DNA of 64,000 bases from positions 124,001 to 188,000 of the forward strand of contig CBDCLS010000003.1 of the NCBI GenBank assembly GCA_965218775.1, written 5' to 3'. The notes below the pieces were generated by a model that did not search any database, was not told the origin of the DNA, and was given only the letters and a program-made list of their open reading frames with translations. The stretch is from CAUZIZ01 sp965218775. GTDB taxonomy: Bacteria > Acidobacteriota > UBA6911 > RPQK01 > JAJDTT01. Every line of letters begins with the position of its first letter. The first letter of the stretch is position 1. This document shows positions 18,163-27,120 of this stretch, one piece after another. Made by a program: the position numbers and the translations under genes.

Positions 18163-19172
18163 GCCTCTACGCAAGATGGATCACCAACCGTGAGCGATCG
18201 CTGACGCTCCGCGATACCAATCGCCGAATCATGCCCTTCGATTGGGGCCTCGAATGGCTGGGCGAGGCGCCGACGAGTTCCGCCCCCCTCTCGACACTTA
18301 AGGAATTCGCCGAAAAAGCTCTGCAGAACGGTGATTTCTTTGCCGTAGACCCGATGGAGGAGTACGTTCTCAAGGACGATCTACTGGAATTCCCCAGCCC
18401 GGTCCAGACTCCCTACCCCAACAACAACACGGCCAATTGCCGTCTCTTTCCGGCCCCAGGGTCGCGCCGGGCAGTGATCGTCGTGCCCCAGTGGAATGCC
18501 AACTCGGAAAGCCACGCCGGCCTTTGCAAGCTCCTCCAGAGGCTGGGCATCACGGCGGTCCGGCTGTGCTTGCCCTACCACGAGGTGAGACTGCCGCCAG
18601 GTTCCATTCGTGCCGACTACATGGTGAGCCCCAACCTCGGACGCACCCTTCAGACTACCCGCCAAGCCGTATTGGAGGTTCGCCAGCTGGCTGCGTGGCT
18701 GCGGGAAAGGGGCTACGAAAGAATCGGCGTCGTGGGAACCAGCATTGGGTCGTGTATCACCTTTCTGGCCTTCGTGAACGATCTCAATATCTGCACTGGA
18801 GTCTTCAACCATGTTTCCGCCTACTACGCCGACGTTGTCTGGACAGGCCTCTCGACCAGATACGTCCGCTGGGGCCTGGAGGGCCATATCTCGCTGCAGG
18901 ATCTGCATCGCTGCTGGGCTCCAATCAGCCCCTGGTACTCCATTCCCAAGCTGAAACAGCATCAGCGCCCCCATCTACTCATCACGGCAAAGTACGACCT
19001 ATCCTTCATCCCGGAACTCTCCGCCAAAGTCTTCCAGCAGTATCGCGATCACGGGATCGAGCATCAGCGAGCCGACTTACCCTGCGGTCACTACACCACC
19101 GCGAGCTTTCCCTTCAGCTATCTAGACGCTTGGTGGATCTGCCGTTTCCTGACCCGTAACCTCCCAAGGTAG
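18159..19172 (+). CDS. Alpha/beta hydrolase (ABHD18-like)
   Basis: This encodes 337 residues. Segments match the ABHD18/Abhydrolase_18 group: AVIVVPQWNANSESH (oxyanion region, about 104-118), the nucleophile elbow GTSIGS (about 191-196), an acid in TAKYDLSFIP (about 274-283) and the catalytic His in LPCGHYT (about 306-312). So a complete Ser-Asp-His triad is present. No signal peptide. The substrate is unknown, probably a lipid or ester. It overlaps the permease gene by four bases and is followed at 12 bp by an NTPase gene. Confidence 0.82.
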   Translation: MSLYARWITNRERSLTLRDTNRRIMPFDWGLEWLGEAPTSSAPLSTLKEFAEKALQNGDFFAVDPMEEYVLKDDLLEFPSPVQTPYPNNNTANCRLFPAPGSRRAVIVVPQWNANSESHAGLCKLLQRLGITAVRLCLPYHEVRLPPGSIRADYMVSPNLGRTLQTTRQAVLEVRQLAAWLRERGYERIGVVGTSIGSCITFLAFVNDLNICTGVFNHVSAYYADVVWTGLSTRYVRWGLEGHISLQDLHRCWAPISPWYSIPKLKQHQRPHLLITAKYDLSFIPELSAKVFQQYRDHGIEHQRADLPCGHYTTASFPFSYLDAWWICRFLTRNLPR

Positions 19173-19184
19173 GTCCCGATCCTT

Positions 19185-19718
19185 ATGCCTAGAAACATTC
19201 TTCTGACCGGCCACCCTAGAGTTGGCAAAACCACACTCTTGAAGAGCATCCTGGAGCGACTCGGCAATCTGGCTTTGAGTGGCTTCTATACCGAGGAAGT
19301 CACCGAGAGTGGTGTCCGCGTCGGTTTCAGGGCGGTCACACTGAGTGGCAGCTCCGCTGTTTTTGCGCACAAGGATTTCCACACCGACCCGAAGCATCGG
19401 CTGGGCAAGTATGGCGTCCGGCCGGAGCTGCTGGAGGAACTCGTCCTTTCCCACCTGGACCCGCTGCGCAAGAAGGCAGATGTGATCGTGGTGGACGAGA
19501 TAGCCAAAATGGAGCTCCTCTCCCAGCTTTTTCGAGAACGCTTGCTCGAGACCCTTGATTCGACCTGCCCCACACTGGGCACCATCGCCCTCAAGGGCAC
19601 GGGACTGATAAAACGGATCCAAAAGAGGCCCGATGTCCAACTGTTCACGCTGACCCGGAAGAACCGATCTAGTCTGGGCGGAGAGATTCTTCGAAAACTT
19701 CTTGAACATCTACCCTAG
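19185..19718 (+). CDS. Nucleoside-triphosphatase, THEP1/NTPase family
   Basis: This encodes 177 residues. Walker A is TGHPRVGKTTL (about 8-18) and Walker B is VIVVDEIAKMEL (about 96-107); GFYTEEVTESGVRVGF between them is a family landmark. Length matches the THEP1 group, small P-loop NTPases with slow nucleotide hydrolysis and unclear cellular role. Third gene in a row with the permease and hydrolase genes. Confidence 0.88.
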   Translation: MPRNILLTGHPRVGKTTLLKSILERLGNLALSGFYTEEVTESGVRVGFRAVTLSGSSAVFAHKDFHTDPKHRLGKYGVRPELLEELVLSHLDPLRKKADVIVVDEIAKMELLSQLFRERLLETLDSTCPTLGTIALKGTGLIKRIQKRPDVQLFTLTRKNRSSLGGEILRKLLEHLP

Positions 19719-19737
19719 TACCTGCATCAAATGAGGT

Positions 19738-19926
19738 ATGTCACGGAAATATCTCGTGCTGACGCGGGTGGATGGCAAGCTGAGAATGCTCTCGCTGACC
19801 TTGAACTTCTCTGGGCGCAAGAAGATTCGGGATCTGTGCCGAAGGATGTTCAAGCGGCTATACCGGGGAAAAGAGATCGGATCCTTCGTGGTCCGTCCCT
19901 GGCCTGAAGCTCCGGTCCAAAGGTAG
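19738..19926 (+). CDS. Small basic protein, hypothetical
   Basis: This would encode 62 residues from ATG 19738, with GAGG just upstream (tight spacing) and 19 bp after the NTPase gene. It is rich in Arg/Lys (GRKKIRDLCRRMFKRLYRGK), compatible with nucleic-acid or ribosome binding, and has no recognised motif. It ends 6 bp before the family D repeat. Could be real as the last gene of the operon, or chance. Confidence 0.4.
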   Translation: MSRKYLVLTRVDGKLRMLSLTLNFSGRKKIRDLCRRMFKRLYRGKEIGSFVVRPWPEAPVQR

Positions 19927-19932
19927 GACCTG

Positions 19933-20210
19933 CTTAGTACACTGGAACGTAAATACGGCAACGTTTGTGGCGAGCGCGACGGGTCGAGTTCGCGAAGCGA
20001 CGCCGAACTCGATGCTTTGTATCTTGGAGGAGGAGCGACAAAGAAATCGGCGCGTCCCGTCGCCACCCGTAGGGCAGATGGGGGTTGCGGACGATCTCAG
20101 CGTTGGTCGTCGTCGAAGATGGCCAAGCATCGTCTTCCTCCTCCTGCCTTGATCTCGCCTCACAAGCCCCATCTGCAAACGTTGCCGTATTTACGTTCCA
20201 GTGTACTTAG
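19933..20210. repeat. Terminal-inverted-repeat element, family D, full copy
   Basis: The left end CTTAGTACACTGGAACGTAA and the reverse complement of the right end CTAAGTACACTGGAACGTAA agree for about 35 nt with one mismatch, continuing into ATACGGCAACGTTTG. Size 278 bp, larger than families A-C and E. A half copy lies at 46264-46357. No convincing gene inside. Confidence 0.88.
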
Positions 20211-20227
20211 TCCCATTCCAGGAGGCT

Positions 20228-20347
20228 TTCCTTCGAAATTCGTTTGTTCGATATTCTGCGGTTCAGCATTCTCATCGGTTGGCTTCTCCAGAGCAAGGAA
20301 GAAAGGCTAAATCACAAACCGCAGAACGCTGAACCTGCGAACGCCGA
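20228..20347. repeat. Palindromic repeat family G, copy 3
   Basis: It begins CCTTCGAAATTCGTTTGTTC, has the conserved centre CTTCTCCAGAGCAAGG and ends CTGCGAACGCCGAAG. Same architecture as the tandem pair at 5203-5450. With family D it explains most of the gap between the small gene at 19738 and the exported protein at 20425. Confidence 0.8.
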
Positions 20348-20424
20348 AGTGTCTTCAAAGCTACGCCCACACACAACGTCGGGTCGGCCACGACGCCTTT
20401 CTCTTCCCCTGGCTATCCGATAAG

Positions 20425-21051
20425 ATGAAGCTTGCCATGTCCAGAGCCCTACTGCTGATCCCGATCCTCCTGCTCGCTTCCGCCTCACCACTCTCTGCCT
20501 GGTACAAGGCAAAGGACGTTCAGATCAAGCCGGCAAAGGAGTACGCCGCACATCAGGCTTTCCAGAACCTGGTCATAGCAGCCTACCCCTACGAGACGGA
20601 AAAGAAGACCCTGGAGATCTTCGACACAAAGAAGCTGCACCAGAGCAACTATATGCCGGTCTTGGTCGTCATAGAGAACAACAACGATTTCGCGATTGGT
20701 CTGGACGAATCCGCTCTCTTACTAATCGACGCGGAGGGGGGCCAGGAATCTCCGATCTCCTTCATTAAGATCTTGTTACAGATCAGCCGGAAGAAATCGA
20801 AAAACCCCTATCCTGACCCTTCGGACGTCAACAGGATCAAGGACAAGAAGATGCTTGCCGATTTCGAACGGAAAGCCTTCGGCGAGAAGATGATCGCTCC
20901 CCACGACAAAGACTACGGCGTCGTGTTCTACCGGTTGCCGGTCAACGGAAATCTAGAAGGATTCAAATTGTACTTGCCTGAGATTTTCAATGTGGGCAAT
21001 GATGAGCGGCTGATGTTTTTCGAATTCGAACTGGACGGCGCCCAGCGGTAG
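20425..21051 (+). CDS. Exported protein of unknown function
   Basis: This encodes 208 residues. A signal peptide (MKLAMSRALLLIPILLLASASPLSA, cleavage near residue 25) is followed by a mature domain with lysine-rich helices and a beta segment YMPVLVVIENNNDFAIGLDESALLLI, which resembles exported domains that bind or assemble other proteins. I cannot assign a family. It precedes the M16 peptidase pair by 46 bp and could belong to the same transcript. Confidence 0.7.
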   Translation: MKLAMSRALLLIPILLLASASPLSAWYKAKDVQIKPAKEYAAHQAFQNLVIAAYPYETEKKTLEIFDTKKLHQSNYMPVLVVIENNNDFAIGLDESALLLIDAEGGQESPISFIKILLQISRKKSKNPYPDPSDVNRIKDKKMLADFERKAFGEKMIAPHDKDYGVVFYRLPVNGNLEGFKLYLPEIFNVGNDERLMFFEFELDGAQR

Positions 21052-21097
21052 GACCCGGGGACGAATCCTACACCACCAGTAACAGACCCCTTTAATC

Positions 21098-22408
21098 GTG
21101 ATCCAGATACCTCAAGTCGAGTTTCAAGAACATCAGTTGTCAAACGGACTTCAGGTCCTCTTGTACCCAAACAGGCGCATTCCCCTGGTCCATATCAGTG
21201 TCCACTATCGGGTGGGCTCCAGCGTTGAAGAACCGGGTTTCTCCGGGTTCGCCCATCTATTCGAGCACATGATGTTCCAGGGATCGGACAACGTCGACAA
21301 GAACGAGCACGGAAGATACATCGACGAGGTCGGCGGCAGGTGGAACGCGTCCACCAACAAAGACCGCACCAACTACTATGAGACGGTACCCTCGAATTGC
21401 TTGGAACTCGGTCTCTGGCTCGAGGCAGATCGCATGCGCTCCCTCAAGGTTACCGAGGCGAACTTCGAGAACCAGCGCCAGACCGTCATCGAAGAGAAGA
21501 AGCAGAGCTACGACAATCGACCCTACGGATTGGCCTACCTGCGCTTTGATGAGTTGGCCTATGAGAGCTGGGCCTACGCCCACTCCGTCATCGGATCTGT
21601 CTCAGATCTCCAGAAGGCAACCCTAGAGGACGCATCTCGCTTTCACGCCACCTACTATGGGCCGGGGAATGCCACCCTGGTACTGGCCGGAGACCTCGAC
21701 TGCGACGAGGCGCTCGAGTCGGTAAGCAAACACTTCGCAGACATCCCCAATCGCACCTCTTCCGAGGGCTCTCCGGTGGAGGAGCCTGAACAGAGTTCAG
21801 AGAAGAGAGAGGAGTTGACAGATCCGCTCGCGGTCTTGCCGCTGGTCATTCTCGGATACCATATTCCTCCGATTGGCTCGCCCGAATACTATGCCCTCTC
21901 CCTTTTCTCGATTGTGCTTTCCGATGGCTCCTCCTCCCGACTTCACCGCAAGCTGATCTACGAAGACAACTGGGTCACCGGTCTGGCGGCGGGTCCCAAT
22001 CGATACAAGGGTCCAGGGCTGTTCGATTTTTGGATGCAGATCCAGGACCAGGTAGATGTCGAGCTGGTGCTGGAGTCAATCGAGGGGGAACTGCAACGGT
22101 TGCGAACGCAGCCCATCAGCCAGCAGGAATTGGAAAAGGCCTACAATCAGCTTGCTTATCGCCACGTTGGGCGGCTCCAGAGGGTATCTGACATTGGCGA
22201 GATTCTGGCCCACTATGCCGTCTATCACGACGATCCCAGTCTGATCAACCAGGAATGGGAGCGCTTCTTGTCGGTGACCCCGGAGACCATTCGCGAGGTC
22301 GTTCGAGAGACGTTCCGAGCTGAGAATCGCACTCTTGTTTTGGTCCAACCCCAGGCTTCATCGCAGGAAGGCAACGGAGTCCCGGGAGGCGAGGAAAGCG
22401 ACGGGTGA
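21098..22408 (+). CDS. Peptidase M16 family, catalytic subunit (HxxEH)
   Basis: This encodes 436 residues from GTG 21098. The inverted zinc motif HLFEHMMFQG (H-x2-E-H, about residues 50-59) with the distal Glu in the ENQRQTVIEEKKQSYDN helix makes this the zinc-binding half. The second half has the usual M16C domain. No signal peptide, so probably cytoplasmic, or periplasmic by an unseen route. It is followed after 45 bp by a paralogue lacking the zinc site, forming a split MPP/PqqFG-like heterodimer. Confidence 0.9.
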   Translation: MIQIPQVEFQEHQLSNGLQVLLYPNRRIPLVHISVHYRVGSSVEEPGFSGFAHLFEHMMFQGSDNVDKNEHGRYIDEVGGRWNASTNKDRTNYYETVPSNCLELGLWLEADRMRSLKVTEANFENQRQTVIEEKKQSYDNRPYGLAYLRFDELAYESWAYAHSVIGSVSDLQKATLEDASRFHATYYGPGNATLVLAGDLDCDEALESVSKHFADIPNRTSSEGSPVEEPEQSSEKREELTDPLAVLPLVILGYHIPPIGSPEYYALSLFSIVLSDGSSSRLHRKLIYEDNWVTGLAAGPNRYKGPGLFDFWMQIQDQVDVELVLESIEGELQRLRTQPISQQELEKAYNQLAYRHVGRLQRVSDIGEILAHYAVYHDDPSLINQEWERFLSVTPETIREVVRETFRAENRTLVLVQPQASSQEGNGVPGGEESDG

Positions 22409-22453
22409 ACCCGAAACCTGCAACTTGCAACCTGCGAACCTGAAACCGAAATA

Positions 22454-23803
22454 ATGACCGTCAAAGCTCCAAGACCGGGCGAGATCGAACCTGTCGACTA
22501 CCCAACCATCCCCGAAGTAGTCCTGGGCAACGGACTGCGCGTTCTGGTCGTCGAAGAGAGACGTCTTCCGCGCATCTCCGTCAGGCTGGCATGGCCGATC
22601 GGCACCGCCTGGAATCCCGACGGAAACCTTGCATTGGCCGAGCTATCCGTTGACCTTCTTAAGGAAGGGACGACGTCGCGCTCCTCGGTTGACATCGCCG
22701 ATTTCAGTGACCAGTTGGCAATCCAATACGGCGAAGAAGTCTCCATGGAGCAGGCTCATCTCTCGGTGAGCGCCCTGGCCCAATACGTGAACCAGGCCAT
22801 GGAGCTGTTGTCCGACCTGGTTCTTCGACCAACCTTTCCGGAAGAAGAGTTTCAGAAGGTCAGGGCGCGCTGGCAAAGCCATGTCCTCTCGCAGCGTTCG
22901 CAGCCCGATTTTCTAGCCGAGGAACGCGCCTATCGGGTCCTTTTCGGAGATCACCCCTATGCCAAGGTAAGTATCCCTCCGGAGCACCTGGCACAGACAG
23001 AGCGGGATCAGATCGATGACTTCTACAAGACTCACTTCGGACCAGATCAGGCCCTCCTGGTCTTCGCCGGTTCGGTGAATCTGGAGCAGGCAACGACTCT
23101 AGCAGAGCGCTACCTGGGGGAGTGGAAAACACAGCAGGTGCAGTCACTCTCCTATCCCGCCCTCCCGGATCTGGATCGGCGTCAGGTCTCCCTGGTTCAC
23201 CGCCCACACTCCGCTCAGGCGGTGATCAGTGTGGTGGCGAGAGCCCTCCCCAGGAACCATGCCAATGCCATCCCTCTGCAGCTGGCGAGTCAGGTTCTAG
23301 GAGGTGGCGGCAGCGCTCGCCTCTTCCTGAATCTGCGCGAGGAAAAAGGGTATACCTATGGAGCTTACAGCAGCCTGAGATCGTATCGAAGGGAAGGGCT
23401 ACTGCTGGCCGCAGCAAACGTACGCAGTGAAGTCTGCGCGGAGGCAGTGCAAGAAACCCTGGCAGAAATGGAGCGGATGCGCCAGGAACCGCCTCAGGAG
23501 AACGAGCTGAAGCGGTGTCTAGCCGAGCGCGTAGGCGCCTTCATCAGGCGGATGGAGAGCCCCGCTTCGGTGGGTCTGCTGGAGATCAGCCGCCGCCTGC
23601 ATGGCCTCTCCGAGGACTACTATCGGACCTACCTTCCCAAGCTGAAAGAGGTGACGGCGGAAAAGGTCCTGGAGACGGCTCGAGCCTACATCGACCCTTC
23701 CCGGACGGTCGTAACGGTGGTGGCAGACCGGGAGCAAGTCGAGGAAAAACTGCGCGACCTGGGCACCCTGACCGTCTACGATATGGAAGGGAATCCCCTC
23801 TAG
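22454..23803 (+). CDS. Peptidase M16 family, non-catalytic partner subunit
   Basis: This encodes 449 residues. The position of the zinc motif reads LAELSVDLL, so HxxEH is absent. The substrate-anchoring R/Y region (NLREEKGYTYGAYSSLR, about 294-310) is intact. In heterodimeric M16B enzymes one subunit provides zinc and the other the R/Y pair; this gene and its upstream neighbour fit that division. Acts in peptide degradation or processing; substrate unknown. The short spacer before it carries CCTGCAACTTGCAACCTGCG-type reiterations. Confidence 0.9.
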   Translation: MTVKAPRPGEIEPVDYPTIPEVVLGNGLRVLVVEERRLPRISVRLAWPIGTAWNPDGNLALAELSVDLLKEGTTSRSSVDIADFSDQLAIQYGEEVSMEQAHLSVSALAQYVNQAMELLSDLVLRPTFPEEEFQKVRARWQSHVLSQRSQPDFLAEERAYRVLFGDHPYAKVSIPPEHLAQTERDQIDDFYKTHFGPDQALLVFAGSVNLEQATTLAERYLGEWKTQQVQSLSYPALPDLDRRQVSLVHRPHSAQAVISVVARALPRNHANAIPLQLASQVLGGGGSARLFLNLREEKGYTYGAYSSLRSYRREGLLLAAANVRSEVCAEAVQETLAEMERMRQEPPQENELKRCLAERVGAFIRRMESPASVGLLEISRRLHGLSEDYYRTYLPKLKEVTAEKVLETARAYIDPSRTVVTVVADREQVEEKLRDLGTLTVYDMEGNPL

Positions 23804-23889
23804 CCGGGTGTCTCCAGACTCAGCTTCGGTCTGGGACTCAGATTGAGCGGTTAGAGTCACCGGATCGGCACCGAGAACAGAGGACGAAG

Positions 23890-24252
23890 ATGTCAAAAGA
23901 GGAACACTACCTGAAGGGAATGGAATACTTTGGCGACGACCAGCTGGATCTCGCCATTCAGGAACTGGAAAAGGCACTGGAAGAGGACGCCGAATACGCG
24001 GATGCCCTCCACGCTCTGGGCATGTGCTGCTACCACAACAAGGACCTGGACGGAGCCATTCGCTACGGCACCCGCTTCAAGGACGTCGATCCGGAAAACC
24101 CGCTCGCCTATACCAGCCTATCCATGTTCTTCCAGGCCAAGGGCTGGATCGAAAAAGCCGAGGAAATGGGAGGCAAAGCACAGGCTGTAGGCTTCGAACA
24201 GAGACAGCGAGAGACCCAGGAAGGCGGATCAACGACAGACGAGTTGGAATAG
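23890..24252 (+). CDS. Small TPR-repeat protein
   Basis: This encodes 120 residues from ATG 23890. Two to three tetratricopeptide repeats are evident (YLKGMEYFGDDQLDLAIQEL, YADALHALGMCCYHNKDLDG, AYTSLSMFFQAKGWIEKAEE), after which the tail is polar (QRQRETQEGG). A protein-protein adaptor in the cytoplasm is likely. It lies 86 bp after the M16 pair and 72 bp before the tRNA gene. Confidence 0.85.
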   Translation: MSKEEHYLKGMEYFGDDQLDLAIQELEKALEEDAEYADALHALGMCCYHNKDLDGAIRYGTRFKDVDPENPLAYTSLSMFFQAKGWIEKAEEMGGKAQAVGFEQRQRETQEGGSTTDELE

Positions 24253-24273
24253 CACCGCTGATACGCACAAAAA

Positions 24274-24303
24274 TTGCCCGGTGTCCAGACTGCCCGCTAT
24301 AAT
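24274..24303 (+). promoter_or_regulatory. Sigma-70-type promoter of tRNA-Thr
   Basis: TTGCCC (24274-24279) and a perfect TATAAT (24298-24303) are separated by 18 bp. Transcription would start near 24310, about 15 bp before the mature tRNA. One of the clearest promoters in the window. Confidence 0.75.
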
Positions 24304-24324
24304 CACCAGACCGCCTCTCAAAGA

Positions 24325-24399
24325 GCCGGCGTAGCTCAACGGTAGAGCGACGCATTCGTAATGCGTAGGTTGGGGGTTCAATTCCTCTCGCCGGCTCCA
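24325..24399 (+). tRNA. tRNA-Thr (anticodon CGT)
   Basis: It folds as a full cloverleaf: acceptor GCCGGCG/CGCCGGC, D arm GCTC-AACGGTA-GAGC, anticodon stem ACGCA/TGCGT with loop TTCGTAA (anticodon CGT at 24357-24359, reading ACG), T arm with TTCAATT loop, U73 and encoded CCA (24397-24399). Length 75 nt. Confidence 0.95.
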
Positions 24400-24405
24400 A
24401 TGTTT

Positions 24406-24555
24406 TCAATGATTTAGAGCATTCATCCCTTTCCTTGGTCTCCCGTGAATTAGGCCGGCTTCGAACACGACATCGACAGAGCCCTGGCGAACCTGATCCA
24501 GGTAGGGCTCTAGTCCGCGCAGGTAACGCTCGGTTGTCCGTAGGTCTAGCCGGAT
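24406..24555 (-). pseudogene. Probable remnant of a tyrosine recombinase (integrase) C-terminus
   Basis: The minus-strand frame ending at a TGA (24406-24408) reads LDLRTTERYLRGLEPYLDQV followed by a polar tail. The RTTERYL segment resembles the catalytic tyrosine region of phage-type integrases (TTxxY). Only about 45-50 residues remain, with no upstream catalytic box. The position, 7 bp after a tRNA 3' end, is where integrases of tRNA-targeting elements lie. An alternative is chance similarity in non-coding DNA. Confidence 0.45.
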
Positions 24556-24611
24556 AAAACAAATTTTTACCTTTGTAAAATAGAATAAAAGTTCTAAAAT
24601 ACAAGTTCAAG

Positions 24612-25751
24612 ATGTTGAATCGAACGATCTCTTCGCTCATTAGCGATCGGCTCTCTACCTATCCAGCTGTGGCGCTGGTCGGTCCTCGCCAGAGTGGTAA
24701 GACCACCCTGGCAGGGTCTCTAAGCCGAGTCTACTACGATCTCGAACAAGAATCGGAATGTCTCCGCCTGGACCTGGAGTGGGAACGGGTTATTGAGGAC
24801 AGGCACCTGATCGTCCTGGATGAAGCGCAGGAGTGGCCCGATGTCTTTCCCAGGATCCGGAGCGCTGTCGATAGGGACCGGGAAAGAAATGGACGGTTTC
24901 TGTTGCTGGGATCCATCTCACCGGCCTTGATGAGCCAGGTCTCAGAATCTCTGGCAGGACGCCTATCCCTGATCGAGTTGACCCCTTTCCTCTGGGGAGA
25001 ACTTAACAGCGGGGCTTCACGGGACCGGCTTTGGCTAGCAGGAGGCTTCCCCGACGGGGGAGTCCTGAGTCGGCGATCCTTTCCCACTTGGCAAACCGAC
25101 TATCTCAACCTCCTGATCCAGAGAGACCTGCCGAATTGGGGCTTACCTGCTCGACCCCAAACCACGAGCCGTCTGGTCAAGATGCTGGCCGCCGTCCACG
25201 GCCAGACCTGGAACGCCTCACAGATCGGTCAAAGCCTGGGGCTCTCCTACCACACTGTCGACAGTTACCTAGACTACCTGGTCGGAGCTTTTCTGATTCG
25301 ACGACTCCCACCCTTCCACGGCAACATCAAAAAGAGACTCGTCAAGCGGCCCAAAGTCTATTGGCGAGACAGCGGCCTCCTTCATGCGCTGTTGAATGTC
25401 ACGGACCAGCGGTCTCTCCTGAACCAGCCGTGGGTCGGCGCCAGCTGGGAGGGATTCATCGTCGAGCAGATCCTCGGATTCCTCTCGTCCCGGGGACACC
25501 GGTACCAGGCCTACCATCTGCGTACCAGCGACCAAAAGGAGATCGACCTGCTTCTGGAGAAGGATGGTGAACTCTTAGCGATTGAGGTCAAGCTCACGAC
25601 CTCACCGACCCCCGTCGATATGAGTCGCCTGGACGACCTTGCCGACCTGGTCGGCGCCTCCCGACGCTACCTCATTTCCCAGACCGCCGAGCCTGCTGGC
25701 ACCGACTCCCGCGCCTCCGCCAACCTGGGGTGGCTCTTGGAAAGATTTTGA
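24612..25751 (+). CDS. AAA-type ATP-binding protein with DUF4143 domain
   Basis: This encodes 379 residues. Walker A is VGPRQSGKTTL (about 24-34), Walker B LIVLDEAQEWPD (about 63-74) and sensor-like FLLLGSISPALM follows. A winged-helix linker (about 195-235) leads to DUF4143 with a PD-(D/E)xK-like nuclease core (KEIDLLLEKDGELLAIEVK, about 314-332). Such proteins are abundant, frequently transferred, and of unresolved function. The upstream DNA is markedly AT-rich, unlike the neighbours, with a TTTTACCTTTGTAAAA palindrome (about 24566-24581) that may be an operator. Position beside a tRNA and an integrase fossil suggests acquisition by transfer. Confidence 0.85.
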   Translation: MLNRTISSLISDRLSTYPAVALVGPRQSGKTTLAGSLSRVYYDLEQESECLRLDLEWERVIEDRHLIVLDEAQEWPDVFPRIRSAVDRDRERNGRFLLLGSISPALMSQVSESLAGRLSLIELTPFLWGELNSGASRDRLWLAGGFPDGGVLSRRSFPTWQTDYLNLLIQRDLPNWGLPARPQTTSRLVKMLAAVHGQTWNASQIGQSLGLSYHTVDSYLDYLVGAFLIRRLPPFHGNIKKRLVKRPKVYWRDSGLLHALLNVTDQRSLLNQPWVGASWEGFIVEQILGFLSSRGHRYQAYHLRTSDQKEIDLLLEKDGELLAIEVKLTTSPTPVDMSRLDDLADLVGASRRYLISQTAEPAGTDSRASANLGWLLERF

Positions 25752-25767
25752 GAGGGTCGCGCCTGCG

Positions 25768-27108
25768 CTACTTTAGGAGGATGCCTCGGGAGCCGGGGAT
25801 GCCGGTGGTACCACCGCTTGTGAAGTCTGGGAAAAGGTCCTCTCCTTGGACGATTCCCAAGGGGAAGTAGTCCGTATAGCCGGGGAAAACTTCTCCCAGC
25901 CGGGGGTTGCCCAGCCGGCGAATCAAGATCTCGCTCAGGATCTGACGGAAATCGGTGGTCGCTTCGAGGTCGGCGCCATCGAAGAGCTGGTCCGCGGCCA
26001 GTCCCGGCCACTGCCCATAGACTCCTCCGTTGACCTCCCCGCCCAACACCAACATGACATTTCCGCGGCCGTGGTCGGTCCCGCGATTGGCGTTCTCCCG
26101 CAGCCTGCGCCCAAACTCGCTCTGAACAACGACGGTAAGCCGGTCCCCGAAGTTGCTGGCACCTCCAGAATCCACGTCCGTGTAGAGGGCCGACAGGCCT
26201 TCCGCCAGCTGCCCCACCAGGTTTCCGAAGTAGCCCGTCTGTTGGTTCCCTTGATTCTCGTGGGTGTCCCAGCCACCCAGGTCGATGGTGGCGACGCTGA
26301 GGCCCATATCCAGCTTGATCAGCTGCGCGATGAGGCTCAGCTGCTCGCCGAATTGCCCCTTTGGATAGGCCGCCCCGTTGGCCGGCTCGTATTCGTCAGT
26401 GACAAAAGCGTCGATGACGTCCACGGTCTCCAGCGCTTGCACACCCGAGTGATGGATCAGCGTATCGCCCGATTCGTAGAGCTGTCGCAGGGCAAGCCTT
26501 TGGGGATCTCGCCACCTGGAAGCCGTCGTATCCAATCGAAAGGAGCCGGCATCGTCAAGAACCAGCGTCTCCCGATCACCGGACAAGGAGGTGGGCTGAA
26601 GATTGCCGATGGCGGCCGAGGACAAGAGGGAGCCGGAGGGGGTGCTAGACTCCAGATGGCGGCTGAGCCATCCGTTGGAGCCCGACGTGCTTCCAGGGGT
26701 TCCCAACTCAATCGACTCCATGGCGTCAAAGTGGCTGCGGGTGGCGACGCTCAGTCCTGTCGCCTGGACAATAGCGAGCTTTCCGTCCAGGTAGAACTCG
26801 TGGAGTGGAGCTGTGCGGGGGTGGAGACCAAACTGTCCGTCCAGCGCCAGTGCAGCGTCGGCGCCAGCGGCAGGAACTTGAAGTCTGGGACGGGCGGCCT
26901 CGTACGCTCCCCGGTCTGGACCATCGACGATGGGGCATAAGCTCAGTCCATCGGTACCGCCTCTCAGAAAGACATACACCAACACATTCTGGGGAGCACT
27001 GCCCGTCCCTCCGAACGCCAGTTGGTTGAGCCTCGACCCGGACATGGCAGCAATGGAGGCGGAACACCCCATCAGAAAGGTCCGTCGAGATGTCTTCGCG
27101 GCTATCAC
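25768..27108 (-). CDS. DUF1501 family protein with Tat signal
   Basis: This encodes about 446 residues. GTG 27108 is preferred because GGTGAGGA (27121-27114) is spaced 5 nt before it; GTG 27120 is in frame too. The N-terminus KTSRRTFLMG is a twin-arginine signal. Family segments: LVYVFLRGGTDGLSL, RSHFDAMESIELGT, YGAD-like DLGGWDTHENQG, VVQSEFGRRLRENANRGTDHGRGNVMLVLGG. DUF1501 belongs to the alkaline-phosphatase-like superfamily, exported, function not established. Its usual partner DUF1800 lies upstream on the same strand, separated here by an IS200-type element. Confidence 0.9.
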   Translation of the reverse strand: MIAAKTSRRTFLMGCSASIAAMSGSRLNQLAFGGTGSAPQNVLVYVFLRGGTDGLSLCPIVDGPDRGAYEAARPRLQVPAAGADAALALDGQFGLHPRTAPLHEFYLDGKLAIVQATGLSVATRSHFDAMESIELGTPGSTSGSNGWLSRHLESSTPSGSLLSSAAIGNLQPTSLSGDRETLVLDDAGSFRLDTTASRWRDPQRLALRQLYESGDTLIHHSGVQALETVDVIDAFVTDEYEPANGAAYPKGQFGEQLSLIAQLIKLDMGLSVATIDLGGWDTHENQGNQQTGYFGNLVGQLAEGLSALYTDVDSGGASNFGDRLTVVVQSEFGRRLRENANRGTDHGRGNVMLVLGGEVNGGVYGQWPGLAADQLFDGADLEATTDFRQILSEILIRRLGNPRLGEVFPGYTDYFPLGIVQGEDLFPDFTSGGTTGIPGSRGILLK

Positions 27109-27120
27109 TCGATTCCTCAC

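Noticed and set aside
25846..26940. Long plus-strand open frame opposite the DUF1501 gene
   Set aside because: It is the antisense shadow of a clear DUF1501 gene and its translation shows no domain.
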